Source: Purpureocillium takamizusanense (taxonomy: Eukaryota; Ascomycota; Sordariomycetes; Hypocreales; Ophiocordycipitaceae). Taken from it: DNA of 64,000 bases. A program made the translations under genes and the position numbers. The notes beneath the pieces were generated by a model. That model saw nothing but the letters and a program-made list of their open reading frames with translations. It ran no database searches and was not told where the DNA came from. Of the stretch, positions 10,070 to 20,700 are shown piece after piece. The DNA lies in assembly GCF_022605165.1 (NCBI RefSeq), contig NC_063069.1, positions 2,294,001 through 2,358,000 on the forward strand. The letters run 5' to 3'. Every line of letters starts with the position of its first letter. Positions within the stretch are counted from its first letter, which is position 1.

Positions 10070-11964
10070 AGCGACGCTCCACGCTCGCAAGCCTCCATCA
10101 CGTCCTCGTCCCATCCGCGGGTCGCCTGGCTGCCCGCCTCGCACCACCACCAACACCGCAGCACGCTCGAGGCGCAGCTCTACGCCTCGCACCTCCTCTC
10201 GACGGCCAACTCGCGCCTCTTCGAGTTCGGCGCCGTGCTCTTCCTCGCCGCGCTCTTCCCGCGCACCCTGCTGCCCATGTCCGTCTACGCCCTCGCCCGC
10301 AGCGCCGCCGCCATCCTCCTCGCCCACCCCGTCGGCGCCTGCATCGACCGCCGCGGCCGCCTCGCCGTCGTGCGCGCCAGCATCGTCGCCCAGCGCGTCG
10401 CCGTGGCCGCGAGCTGCGCCGTCCTGTGGGCCATGCACGTTGCGCTGAATGCTGGTGGTGCTGGTGCCGGTGCTTCTGAAGCTGGAGCTGCTTCTGATGA
10501 TGCTGGGGTTGGTGCTGCTGTGTCCTCTGCTGATGAAAGCCACCGCGACGACAGCACCCCGCAGATCATGCTGCTACTACTCAGCAAGAGGCGCGGCAGC
10601 ATCGACGGCCTCTTTGCCGTGCTGTGCGTGTTGGCGTGCGTGGAGAAGCTCGCGGCCATGGCGAACCTCGTGGCCGTGGAGCGCGACTGGGTCGTCGTCA
10701 TGACCGAGGGGGACGAGGACTGGCGCCGAGGTGAGAGAAAGCAAGACTTCACATGAATCCCCCCGCCCCCCGCATGTCCTTCTTTCGTCGTCTGTTCACA
10801 CGGCCCTCGGTCGATCATATGTTGACCACTATCCTTCAGTCGTCAACGCCCGCATGCGCCGCATCGATCTCTTTTGCAAGCTTCTCGGGCCCCTCTTCAT
10901 CTCCCTCGTCACGGCCGCGTCCACGCTGATCGCGATATGGACCGTCCTCGGCCTCAACGTCGCCTCCGTGCTCGTCGAATACATCTGCATCGCGCGTGTA
11001 CGTTTTCCTCACCACCCTCCCACCCCCATTGCGTTGAAGGAGAGAAATCTCACTCTCCTCCAGGTCTACAAGAGCGTCCCGGCCCTCCAACGACCGCCCC
11101 CTGGATCTACGGCATCTCGCTCTTCATCGGCCGACCACCCTTCTGCTCGCTCATCCATGGCGGCGTCTCTCGCCAGCCGCATCCTCCCCATATCCTCCCT
11201 TCCCTTCTACGTCCGCCACCCCGCCTTCCTGCCGTCCTTTTCGCTCGCCCTGCTCTACCTCACCGTGCTGTCCTTTTCCGGGCAAATGGTCGCCTTCCTG
11301 CTCTCCGTCGGGTACACGCCGCTGCACGTCGGCCTCGCGCGCACGGGCAGCACCGCCGTCGAGCTCAGCGCCACGTGGGCGGCGCCCTGGCTGGTGCGCC
11401 GCGTCGGCGCCGTCCGCGGCGGCATCTGGAGCCTCAGCTGCCAGATGGTCTTCCTCGCCGCGGGGCTGGGCTGGTTCCTCACCGCCGAGTTCGAGGGCTC
11501 GCCCGCCGGCAGGCTCGCGTCCGCGACGGGCCTGGCCGTGTGCGTCGCCTTCAGCAGGCTCGGGCTCTGGGGCTACGACCTGTGTGCCCAGGCGATTGTG
11601 CAAGACGTGAGTTTCCCCCCTTTGTTCTGCGATCAAGACGCCGTATTCCGACAACAGGCATCACCACTGACAAACATGCGCGCCACAGGAGGTGGAGGCA
11701 GAGTTTCGCGGCACCTTCTCGACGGTCGAGGCTGCGTTCCAGAACCTCTTTGAGCTGCTGTCGTTTGCATCGACCATTGTCTTCTCCCGGCCGGACCAGT
11801 TCCGGTGGCCCGTCGTCATCAGCACGGCGGCCGTGTACATCGCGGGGGGGCTGTACGCATGCTTTGTGCGGCGGCGTCGCGGGCATCTCTTCCACGCACC
11901 GCCGTGCATGAGGGTCAAGGCAGAGCGGCCAGCGGACTACTTGGTCGATGAGGACCTTTTCTGA
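9884..11964 (+). CDS. Ferroportin-like iron exporter (SLC40 family)
   Basis: Four exons (9884-10730, 10840-10997, 11064-11606, 11689-11964) join in frame to 607 residues with GT-AG borders. SLC40/IREG proteins export ferrous iron or related metals across the plasma or vacuolar membrane. Family marks include YASHLLSTANSRLFEFGAVL at the first helix and VNARMRRIDLFCKLLGPLFI across the first splice, a ferroportin hallmark. Later ones are RTGSTAVELSATW and SRLGLWGYDLCAQ. The first 80 or so residues are disordered and include HDQHHH followed by eleven Asp from a GAC repeat. An earlier in-frame codon at 9758 is GTG, not ATG, so 9884 is the start. It converges on the phosphate symporter with 199 bases between stops. 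Confidence 0.93.
10036..10069 (+). repeat. In-frame GAC trinucleotide repeat (poly-Asp)
   Basis: About eleven GAC units inside exon 1 of the ferroportin-like gene encode the poly-Asp run after a His cluster. Being a triplet, length change keeps the frame. Confidence 0.85.
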
Positions 11965-12163
11965 TGGCCCGCATCGGGTACAGAGAACCAAAAGCTCAAC
12001 ATAGAAAGACTTTTCTTCCATCTTGGCTGTAATATAATTGTGCAAGATAAAAGAAATGAGTCGCTACCTTCCAACGCCACAACGTGCCCGTGCAAGAATC
12101 AAAACGATCAGTTATCAACAGCGTTTAGGCACCTCCTCAAGCGAGCCCACCCATCAGGGCCAT

Positions 12164-14080
12164 CTATCTGCCGGGCCAAGACGGCGCATTCAGCATAAAG
12201 CCCATCAAACACCCCGAGATCAGCGCCGTGGCCGGCACCGTGACCACCCAGCCCAGGTATATCCACCCCACGAGCTTGGGGTTGATGCACCGCCAGTCCC
12301 CGTTGGCCAGGCCGACGCCCACCGTCGCGCCGGTGATGCACTGCGTCGTCGACACGGGCAGGCCCAGGCGCGTGGCCATGAGCACCGTGACGGCGCTCGC
12401 GAGCTCCATGCAGAAGCCGCGGCTGGGCGAGATGAGCGTCAGGCGGTTGCCCAGCGTGCGCATGACGTGGTAGCCGTAGGTCAGGAGGCCGAGCACGATG
12501 GCGCCGCCGCCGAAGCAGAGCACCCAGACGGGCACCTCGACCATGTCGCCGACGTGGCCGCGCGACCACACGTCGTAGGCCGTCGCAAAGGGCGCGATGG
12601 CGTTGGCCACGTCGTTGGCCCCGTGCGTAAACGACGCCGCAGCCGCCGTCAGGATCTGCAGCGCCGAGTACATGTACTCGGCGCGGTTGTCGTATCGCGC
12701 CGCCCTCGAGTGCATATCCGCAATGTCCCACTGGAGCACCGCGTTGCGCGTCTGCATGCTCACCACGTCCTTTTCGATGCCCCGCAGCAGGAAGCGGTTG
12801 ATCTTCCACGTCACGACGGGGAGGCTGGTGGACGGGCCCGCGGGTCGCGGGGGGGTCAGGCCAGCGTCGACGCCGTGCGAGGTACGTCGGCTGCTCGAGG
12901 GCGACTCCGGCTGCCGTGGGGTCGGAGCCTGCGCCGGCGGCGGGAGCATGAGCTCGTCGTCCTTGTCTTCGTCCGCCGTCGGAGGGGGCTGCTCCCCGCT
13001 GGGCGTCTGTACCGACCGCAGGAGCGCCTCCGAGGCGCGCACATACTGCAGCTCCTCCGCAGTGAGGTGTCCTTGGTAGTAGTCCTTGATCTGAGGCTTG
13101 ACGAAGCCGTAGGGGGTCGGCGGAGGGGGTTCACGCCTGAGGAGATGGATGCCTTGAAAGACGTGATACCACTTGAGCGTCCAGTCCTCTCGCATAATGC
13201 GCACCCATAGATACGGCATGACGAAGACGGCCTGCAAGAGGGCGCCGCCGGTGGCCGCGCCAAAGATGCTGATGAGGACGTCGCGGGTCGAAAGGTCGCT
13301 GACCTGCACCCCTTTCCAGACGACCAGCACTGCTCAAAGTCAGCTTCGCGAACAGCGATTACGACGACGACGCGCAAGGTAATCACGCACTGGTCAACGC
13401 CCCGACGGTGAGAAACGTGTAAAACGGAATGGACCAAAACGCCCGCCTCACGGCCGTCGGCTTCCGCAGGACGGCAAGCTTGGTGAAGAGGAACAGGGCC
13501 GCGCCGAGGCAGCCCGCCAGCCCGGGCGCCACGGCCCAGGCCACGAAGACCTGCGACACGCCGCCCCAGGACCAGTTGACCTTTGCGATGCCGATGCTGG
13601 CCGTGGCGGTGCCGATGAGCCCGCCGACCACGGCGTGCGTGGTCGAGACGGGCATGCCGTAGCGCGTGGCGACGGTGAGAAAGGTGGACGAGGCGACGAT
13701 GATGCACATCATGGCGAGGAGCAGCACCGCGGGCGCGTCGTCGTAGTGGTGCGGGTCGATGATCTTGGTGCGGATGGTGTCGGTGACGCGCGCCCCGACG
13801 GCGACGCTGCCGGAGAACTCGCACACGGAGGCGAGGGCCATGGCCTGCTTGAGGGTGAGGGAGCGCGAGGAGACGGACGTGGCGAAGGAGTTGGCCACAT
13901 CGTTGGCGCCTTTTTATTTTTATTTTTTGGTGCCAAAGTCAGCATAAGACTCGTCGTTCAGGCTGCCATTGTATTTTATAGTGCAAGGTCAGATCAGCAC
14001 GCACCTATGTTCCACGCATCGAGAAAGGCAAAGATGGTGGTGACGGCAAAGATGTAGGTATACTGCTGCAGGACGGCCAT
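12164..14080 (-). CDS. PHO-4-type phosphate symporter (PiT/SLC20 family)
   Basis: Cation-coupled high-affinity phosphate uptake at the plasma membrane. Exons are 14005-14080, 13391-13909 and 12164-13329, joining to 586 residues. The two inverted PD001131-type signatures are present: GANDVANSFATSVSSRSLT near the N-terminus, split by the first intron after ATA-G, and HGANDVANAIAPFATAYDVW in the second half. The repeats MPVSTTHAVVGG and LPVSTTQCITGA follow each signature as expected. The central loop, about residues 250-370, is hydrophilic and rich in Pro and Ser, where this family carries its cytosolic regulatory loop. Length agrees with Neurospora PHO-4 and yeast Pho89. The acceptor of intron 1 (an A-rich AAAAAG) is weak, but the frame and protein require it. 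No CACGTG was found within 1.5 kb upstream. Confidence 0.94.
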
Positions 14081-15592
14081 CCTGGGAGAGAGCCCGCCCT
14101 GATCGAAGGAGACAGCCTCTGCTTCACCAGTCCAACGTCGGAACGGAACAAGACCTTGAGAGGGGATCCAAGGTCACCCGCTTGCTTGGGTCGCCGGGCT
14201 ATATCGCTGTAGCCACTCGCATCGCCATGGCGAGGATGCGGCACGTCAAAGTCTCGTCTCTCCGGACGTGGAAGAATACTCAGCCAACAAACGCGATGTA
14301 AATAAGAGTTGATCCAAGCGAACGGCAGGACAAGGGACGTGCGAGGTATTTCTGCAGAGGACACACCCCAATCCAGATGCCGGCAGCAGCCCGCCCGCCC
14401 CTAGGAGGCCGCAAGACGAGCGCGTGTGCTCCACCAGATGGTGTTACCGCAATGCCGCATGGGTAGCGTGTGCGTGGTGTCTCCGTCCCGCAATGACGGT
14501 CCTATGGATCGACGACGCTTCTCAGGGGGGGCCTGTTGGAGTGTGGCATTGGAGCCTTTGGCAGCGCTTGCCGACGATGAACGGAGTCGCCGCATCGGCG
14601 TCAAGGTTGTCTGTCCTCCCTGTTTAGGACCGACGGCATCATCTTCATGCACCTACAACCGTCCACCGGTATTCAACAGGGCAAGGAGCGTCCGAGCCTC
14701 ATCTCGCAACATCTCTCCCTTGCCCGTGGGTCGAGCACACCGCATTGTGTTGACTTGACGGCATGTCGTTGATCAGGCCAATCATGGCCGCCGCCGTCGC
14801 CACGAGGGGCATCCCGGATCCGCTGCCGAGAGCCGCCAGGGACATGGATCAACGGGAGGGGAGCCAACGCCAACGACCGGCCACTGCTGCGGGTGCAACG
14901 ATGCTGGCTGCGTGGTGAGAAAGTGGCCGTTTAAACAAGTTAGCACCCCGTGGCCATCTGATGAGAAGCTCGCTCGTTGCCTTTTAGCAGCGGTCCAACA
15001 TCGCCGCCCATGAGCGGTGGTGGCCTGCCATCAAGTCTCGTCCGGGCCAACAAGAATTTAATTCAATCCATCTGCGTGTAGAATGCCATCTTATCAACTT
15101 GTTGTCGGTACAGGAACCGTCTCGCCACGTCAGTCAGTCAGGGAGTCCCTCCCGTCCACGACGCGTTGCCCGCTCGAGAGCCGCAGCGGTCTGGTGTCCA
15201 CATGCGTGACCGACGGGAGCCCTGGATGGAACTTGGAAGTGAGTCGTTCGTACGGCGATTCCGGCGTGTCAACCGTGGACGGTTCAACAAAGGTGCTCAG
15301 TGCGTGCATCTAGTATAAACGACAGGTGGACCCAATCAAGTAGTAGGCTACGTTAATTACCTTGTATTCGTACTATTGAACTTAGTAGCCGTTCCCTGTT
15401 GATGAAGAGCCACCCACACCAGCACTGAACACGGGGCTCCACAAAATTATTCGCCTCGGCCCGTCATACATTCGCCATCCTATCCTTCCAACATATCACC
15501 ACAGCTGAACCTCACTTTCCAATCCCCTCCTCCAAACAATCAATCAGTCCTCAGGCACGCGACAATCACCACCACCACTACTTACCACCACC
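14081..15592. other. Divergent promoter region, no gene seen
   Basis: Lies between the PHO-4 symporter (minus) and SDHAF4 (plus). Short open frames here lack domain similarity. Only leaders and promoters are expected. The SDHAF4 leader near 15510-15592 is C/A-rich. Confidence 0.45.
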
Positions 15593-16105
15593 ATGCCTCC
15601 TCGCCTCTCCCTCCTCCTCCCCCTCCTCCCGCCAGCAGCGCGCCCGCGCCCGCACCGCCTCCCCGTCCTCTCCCTCGCGCCCCTCGCGAACGCCCCCGGC
15701 CGCCGCCCTTCCTCGTCCTTCACCCCGCGCCCCTCGCCCCCTAAACTCCCCGCCGACCAGCAAGCCGAGTTCGAGCGCCTGCAGCGCGCCGCCGCCGTGT
15801 CCTCCGCCTTCCAACAGACCCCCTCCGCCTCTGCCACGCCGCCGAGCACGCAGCAGCCCCGGCACGCCACCAACCCCGTCGACGCGGCATCGTCCTCTGC
15901 CGCCGCTACGAACAGCGCCAGCAGCAGCAGCAGCGGCAGCAACAGCGACGCAGACGTCAACCAGGGCATGTTCCGCGGCGCCCCGCCCGAGTTCGATGGC
16001 GACGTGAACCCCAAGACGGGCGAGGTCGGCGGGCCCAAGAACGAACCCCTCCGATGGGGTGGCGGCGGCGATTGGAGCTACAACGGGCGCGTCACCGACT
16101 TTTGA
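15593..16105 (+). CDS. sdh8: Succinate dehydrogenase assembly factor 4 (SDHAF4/Sdh8, DUF1674)
   Basis: Mitochondrial matrix chaperone that protects flavinated SdhA during assembly of complex II. A single exon gives 170 residues. The N-terminal 50 or so residues are basic, Pro/Arg-rich and lack acids, fitting a mitochondrial presequence. The middle is a Ser/Ala-rich low-complexity linker with a serine run. The last 35 residues carry the whole conserved domain: GDVNPKTGEVGGPKNEP, then RWGGGGDWSYNGRVTDF at the C-terminus, which is diagnostic. The ATG has strong context (CCACCATG). The linker is longer than in the yeast protein of about 138 residues. Confidence 0.93.
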   Translation: MPPRLSLLLPLLPPAARPRPHRLPVLSLAPLANAPGRRPSSSFTPRPSPPKLPADQQAEFERLQRAAAVSSAFQQTPSASATPPSTQQPRHATNPVDAASSSAAATNSASSSSSGSNSDADVNQGMFRGAPPEFDGDVNPKTGEVGGPKNEPLRWGGGGDWSYNGRVTDF

Positions 16106-16409
16106 GCCGCGGCGTGGCGACGGGTTACGATGGTGATGACGAGCGGAGCGGTTTCCTCGTTTGCGCGAGGGGGTCAAGATTTCAGCGACGGAGGCCAGAC
16201 CTCCGCGACCACTGTACAACAACACCTTGTATCAAACTGCATGGACATGTCAAAATGTACAATTAGATGTTATCGAGTTTGGGTATTCGCGTCAAGCACA
16301 CACGCACGCCCGTGTCCCGCTGCCGCTTGGGGAATCCAAGCACATGCACACAATATGGCATGCAATTGGCACATCGTAGCACCCTCCTCGCCGGTGTCGG
16401 GCCAGCGCC
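16106..16409. other. Convergent 3' spacer
   Basis: About 300 bases between the stops of SDHAF4 and the Rxt3 gene. Only 3'-untranslated sequence is expected; no gene seen. Confidence 0.4.
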
Positions 16410-19400
16410 TCACTTTCCCTCCTCCGTCGCCGCCGGCTTCTGCGGGCCCTGCGCGTCGGCCATCTCGACATCCTTGGCTGCCGACGCCGGCGCCTCCTGG
16501 GGTGCAGGTTCCGCAGCAGCCTTGTCTTGGGCCAACCAATTCTCCTTGTCTCCCTCGCTGGGGTCGCGTGCCTTCTCGTCGCCACCGCCGCCGCCATTCT
16601 CGGCCGCCTCTGTCAAGGCTTGCTCCGCTTCCTTCCTGTGCCAGTTTGCCGCGATCTCGCTTCGCAGGACCCCGTTTGGATCCTTGTCTGGCTGCTGCTC
16701 CTGCGCCGGCGGCTGCTCCAGGCTGTTCATGTTGCCGAAGCTAGCCGTCACCTCCTTCATCACCTTGCGCATTCGCTCACGCCGTGCCTTGCCGCGAAGC
16801 CGCGCCTGCGGCTGCGCCCCATTCTCGACCCAGCGTATGCTCCTCACCATGAAGCTGATGCCGTCATGGACCGAGTGGCGGGATCCAAACTGCCCACCAA
16901 ACTCGCGGCTCGTGATGCCATGCCTTGTCGTCGACGCGTATTTCACAAGACGCGGCAGAATCAGCACGTTGACATGCAGGTCCCTGTCAGCCGGTACGGA
17001 CAGCGGCCCGGACGCAGGCGGCGCCGTTATGAGGCCTTCGGAGCCGGGAGGCATGGTCTCGGTCGGCTGGCTCTTGGGCTTCCTCCGGCTCACCTCTTCC
17101 AGGTCAAGCATGGACGAGTCAACGTCCTCAACCCATTCGCCCTTGATCCAGCCACTGTGAATGCATGCCGCCACGACGTCGGAGTCGTCCGTATACACGT
17201 CGGTTCCCCAGAGGTACGACCTGGAGGTGATTTCTTCACGAGCCAGCGGCACTAGGTGCACCCGCGGCACCTTGACCGTCAAGATGCAGTTTTCTTTGCC
17301 TTTGATGGTGTCCCAAGGGAGAGGTGTCGGGTTCGACGAGAAGCCCCGATGGCTGGGTGTGTCTGGCAGCAGCCGCCCGGGCTTGAGTCCGGGCTCGTAG
17401 ATGAAGTCGCCCAGGTGGTGACGTGGCCGATCGGCGACCGCATCCAGCACGGCCTTGTTGGAGATTATGGTCTTTGGCTTGGGCGGTATCACGGGTGCCG
17501 GGGCCGGGGGAGGGGCCGACGGCTTGGCCTGCGCGACGGGCGTCTGTGTCGATCTCGGTCCGTGATGATGGTGGTGATGGTGATGCGGGCCGCCGGCCTT
17601 GTCGGTTGGGGATGAGACAGCCGGCACTCCCTTGGAATTCTTGGCGGGCGCCGCACCCACCGTCGGGGACGCGGTGCCCTCAGCTCCGTGGTGGTGATGG
17701 TGGTGATGGTGGCTAGGTCCCTGGTTAGACAGGCCAGACAACTCTTGGGGAAAGGGATGCAGTGCGTACTGGTGGTGGTGGTGCTGATGGCCCTTGGTGC
17801 GTTTGTTGGCGCGTCCTCCAGGAGTCACCCGGCCCGAGCTGTCCTCGTCCTTGTTGTCCTCGTCCTTGAGCTTACGCCTCCGGCCTTTGGCCGGCTTGGT
17901 CCCCGCCTCGGGTCCAGAGTCCGGGGCGGCAGCGGTAGGTTCTGCGTCCTCGCGCTTCGCCGGCATGTTGGCATTTGTCTGGCTCCCGTACGCAGCTACA
18001 GCGCTGGACGCCATGGGGCTCGACGACCCGATAGCTCCGACCCCGCTCCCAATACCCGAGAACATGCGGCCAAACTCGCTCTTAATGCCTGGCTCCGCCG
18101 CCGGTCCCGGCTGTTGGGGCTGCGCACCTTGCACGGCCTGGGGCAAAGGCGAAAGGCGACCCTTGCGATTCATGTCCTGCACGGCGAGCAAGTTCCGCTG
18201 GTGGCTGTTAGGTCCCGACGCCTCCTCCGAGCTTCGGTTTCGCGCCGCGTCGTACCCGGGCGGCGCATGGCCGGCGCCATTATACGCAATCGGCGGCGGC
18301 GGCTGCGGCACCTCCTCGCCAGGCCGTGGGCGATGCAGCGGATGGTGTGGCTGCTGTTGCTGCTGTGGCTGCTGTGGCTGCTGCTGCTGTTGTTGGTGCA
18401 GATGATCCATGCGGGCGCGGTCAGGCGAATCGTATGGCTGCGGCGGCGCAGTTGCGTGCGGCGGAGGGCGTTGGGGTGGGTGTGAAGCCGGCGGGTAGCG
18501 CTCCGGGGTCGCGGTTTGGTATGCCGCGTGATGCGGTGGGTATGTCGTCGACGGGGGGTACTCCTGCCGCGGGTGATCCATGGGAGCACGGTAGCTCGAC
18601 TCGGCGGCGTGGCGACCCCACTGAGGATCCCGAGCATCGCGCTGGTCGCGGGCTTCGGGAGGCGGGCGGCCGTAGGGGCCTTGGCCGGGATGCTGCTCGC
18701 GATGTCCCATCTCGTGAGGCGACATCATGTGTCGAGGCGCATCGCCACCAGAATATGCGCGCTCTCGTCCTTCGCGATCCCGTTCGGGTTGAGTCTGCCG
18801 CTCCCGCTCGGCTCGATATCGGTCATCGTAGGGGTACGGCCGCAGGCCTGTTCGTTCGGGATACTCCATGCCTGGGCCGGGCCGACCGGGATCGTCCCTC
18901 CTAGCGTACTGGTCTTCGGGCCTGCCCATGTGAGGCGGCATCCCCCCGTACGGCTTCGGCGGCGCGCTGGCCGTCGGTGGCGGACCAGCCGACATCCTTC
19001 CAGGCTCCCTGGAGGTGTCTGCAGGCGCCGACGGATGGCGTGCGTGGTATCCTGCCCCTGGCGTCCCGTAGCGCTGCACCTCGGGCGTAGAATAGTGTCC
19101 GCTTCGAGGCGACGGCGCGGTGCCGCCGCGGGGGTCGTACGGTCGCTGGTGATCGGGGGTCTGCGGTCGTCGGAAGGGGGGGTAGTCTGACGACGCCGAG
19201 TGCATCCGCGGCGACGCGTGGACTGGCGGCGCGTAGCCAGGGCCCGACCCGGGCGGCGGCGCCGAGGTGTGTGGAGGGTAGTGTTGTGGCGGCGGCTGCG
19301 AGTCGCGCGCGGCCGGAGGCGGGCCGCCGAGCATCGAGGAGATGGACATGGAGCTGCCGCCGCTGCCGGAGCGCGTGAGAGAGCTCAGCGCAGGGAGCTC

Positions 19401-20039
19401 CCGGCCAGAGGGAAACGAGGTCGGCGGCCCGACGGCGACGGGGGGCGGTCTCGGGGGCGGCGGTCCGAAACCCATGCCGGCTTGATGCTGCTGGTGAAGA
19501 GAGGGCGGCGGCGGCGCGCCTGGCTGGGGCGGCGACGTCGGCGGCGGCATGGCGCGGTTCAGGTCCCTGGATGACGGGAGCGACGAGGCGCTCTGGGCGC
19601 GGCTGTGGCCCAGGTCAGGCAAGCTCGAGCGAGCAGCTGGTGGGTAGTATGGAGTGTCACTCGTGCGTCGATGGTCGGCAGGGGCATAGGGAGCGGCGGC
19701 GCGCGAGGAGAAGGGTGAGTTGCTGGCGGCTGGCGATCGCGTAGCGGGAGCTCGGGGAGGGTAGAGCGATGGCGAGGGCGACGAGGATGACGAGGTGGCG
19801 GGCGGAGCAGCAACGGCGAAGTGGCTGTTACTATGACTGCCGTGGTAGTCGGGAGTCGGTTCCGGGCGCAGGGCGGGTGCGCGAGGGTGGGGGGCGGGAG
19901 CCGTGTGTTGCTGCGACGGCGGTGGCGGCTGCTGGTGATGGGCAGGGCCGAGGACAGGCTGGCGCTGATGCTGATGATGATGTTGCTGGTGTTGTTGGGA
20001 CGGGTGCTGGTGCTGGTGCTGGTGCTGTCTTGGATCCAT
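16410..20039 (-). CDS. Rxt3-like subunit of the Rpd3L histone deacetylase complex
   Basis: A single exon of 1209 residues, nuclear, likely a structural subunit of the large Rpd3 deacetylase complex that represses transcription. The first 840 or so residues are low complexity: His-Gln repeats after MDPRQ, Pro/Ser/Tyr-rich stretches, several poly-His runs and a poly-Gln run coded by the CAG tract at 18351-18396. The conserved Rxt3 domain starts near residue 870 with LGDFIYEPGLKPGRLLPD. It continues through ENCILTVKVPR, SRSYLWGTDVYTDDSDVVAA, CIHSGWIKGEW and HVNVLILPRLVKYASTTR, to GISFMVRSIRWVENGA near residue 1100. The start is the ATG at 20039; the codon two upstream is TTG. Yeast Rxt3 is far shorter (about 294 residues), so the large disordered N-terminus is a filamentous-fungal feature. 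Confidence 0.9.
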   Translation of the reverse strand: MDPRQHQHQHQHPSQQHQQHHHQHQRQPVLGPAHHQQPPPPSQQHTAPAPHPRAPALRPEPTPDYHGSHSNSHFAVAAPPATSSSSSPSPSLYPPRAPATRSPAASNSPFSSRAAAPYAPADHRRTSDTPYYPPAARSSLPDLGHSRAQSASSLPSSRDLNRAMPPPTSPPQPGAPPPPSLHQQHQAGMGFGPPPPRPPPVAVGPPTSFPSGRELPALSSLTRSGSGGSSMSISSMLGGPPPAARDSQPPPQHYPPHTSAPPPGSGPGYAPPVHASPRMHSASSDYPPFRRPQTPDHQRPYDPRGGTAPSPRSGHYSTPEVQRYGTPGAGYHARHPSAPADTSREPGRMSAGPPPTASAPPKPYGGMPPHMGRPEDQYARRDDPGRPGPGMEYPERTGLRPYPYDDRYRAERERQTQPERDREGRERAYSGGDAPRHMMSPHEMGHREQHPGQGPYGRPPPEARDQRDARDPQWGRHAAESSYRAPMDHPRQEYPPSTTYPPHHAAYQTATPERYPPASHPPQRPPPHATAPPQPYDSPDRARMDHLHQQQQQQPQQPQQQQQPHHPLHRPRPGEEVPQPPPPIAYNGAGHAPPGYDAARNRSSEEASGPNSHQRNLLAVQDMNRKGRLSPLPQAVQGAQPQQPGPAAEPGIKSEFGRMFSGIGSGVGAIGSSSPMASSAVAAYGSQTNANMPAKREDAEPTAAAPDSGPEAGTKPAKGRRRKLKDEDNKDEDSSGRVTPGGRANKRTKGHQHHHHQYALHPFPQELSGLSNQGPSHHHHHHHHGAEGTASPTVGAAPAKNSKGVPAVSSPTDKAGGPHHHHHHHHGPRSTQTPVAQAKPSAPPPAPAPVIPPKPKTIISNKAVLDAVADRPRHHLGDFIYEPGLKPGRLLPDTPSHRGFSSNPTPLPWDTIKGKENCILTVKVPRVHLVPLAREEITSRSYLWGTDVYTDDSDVVAACIHSGWIKGEWVEDVDSSMLDLEEVSRRKPKSQPTETMPPGSEGLITAPPASGPLSVPADRDLHVNVLILPRLVKYASTTRHGITSREFGGQFGSRHSVHDGISFMVRSIRWVENGAQPQARLRGKARRERMRKVMKEVTASFGNMNSLEQPPAQEQQPDKDPNGVLRSEIAANWHRKEAEQALTEAAENGGGGGDEKARDPSEGDKENWLAQDKAAAEPAPQEAPASAAKDVEMADAQGPQKPAATEEGK
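18351..18396 (-). repeat. CAG/CTG trinucleotide tract (poly-Gln in Rxt3)
   Basis: Interrupted CTG units on the plus strand encode a Gln-rich run (HQQQQQQPQQPQ) in the Rxt3-like protein. Confidence 0.8.
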
Positions 20040-20676
20040 GGTCAAGCCGAGTTTTTAGCTCGAAAATTCCGACCCGTTTCGCCGTTCCCAGACTGGCCTG
20101 GCCTGGTCTCACTCGCTGGGGGGCGGCCGGCTGGGGCCACCACAGAGAGCGAAACAGATGGACTGATGGGGGCAGACGCGGCGCGCGCAAACACGCCACA
20201 CGCACCCACACACTCACACACAGGCACGCACGCACGCACTGTGGAAAACCTGCGATGACGCTGGGCAGCCAGCCAGTCGACCGAACCCCCAGATTTTTTT
20301 TCCCCTTTCTTCCCGCGCCGCCGGTCGGGGACAGGCAACTCGTGCGCGGTTGTGTCGCCCACGTCGGCGTCGCTGGGGCGCGTGGTCTCGTTGTCGGCAC
20401 GGCGGCAGTCGAAGATCGAGGAAGCAAAGCGCTTCACCAGGCGCCAGCGCCAAAACGGATGGCAGGACGTGGACTCGGTCGGGCAGCAGGTTGGAGGTGA
20501 TGTTGGATGCGCTGGCGGGAGGCGGGGAGGGAAAGTTGTGGAGGAGGAGGAGGAGGAGGAGGAGATAGAGCGCGCGACGAGTTGGGAGAAATTTGCGGCG
20601 AGCACATGCGTTCGACCTGTCAGGCTCGTTTAGGTTGGAGCAGTCCCGGCGCAAGCATGGATGGTGGTGGATGGAA

Positions 20677-20700
20677 GGATGGATGGATGGATGGATGGAT
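20677..20700. repeat. GGAT tetranucleotide microsatellite
   Basis: Six perfect GGAT units. The same unit recurs in the window at 36526-36544 and, in the other orientation, at 22349-22387; shorter runs lie near 33770, 34425 and 60018. Confidence 0.85.

Noticed and set aside
12038..13210. 390-codon plus-strand frame opposite the PHO-4 symporter
   Set aside because: His/Arg-rich shadow of the symporter coding strand.
15544..16225. Minus-strand Arg/Gly-rich frames over SDHAF4
   Set aside because: Mirror of the low-complexity linker and presequence; no domain, and the plus strand has a diagnostic C-terminus.
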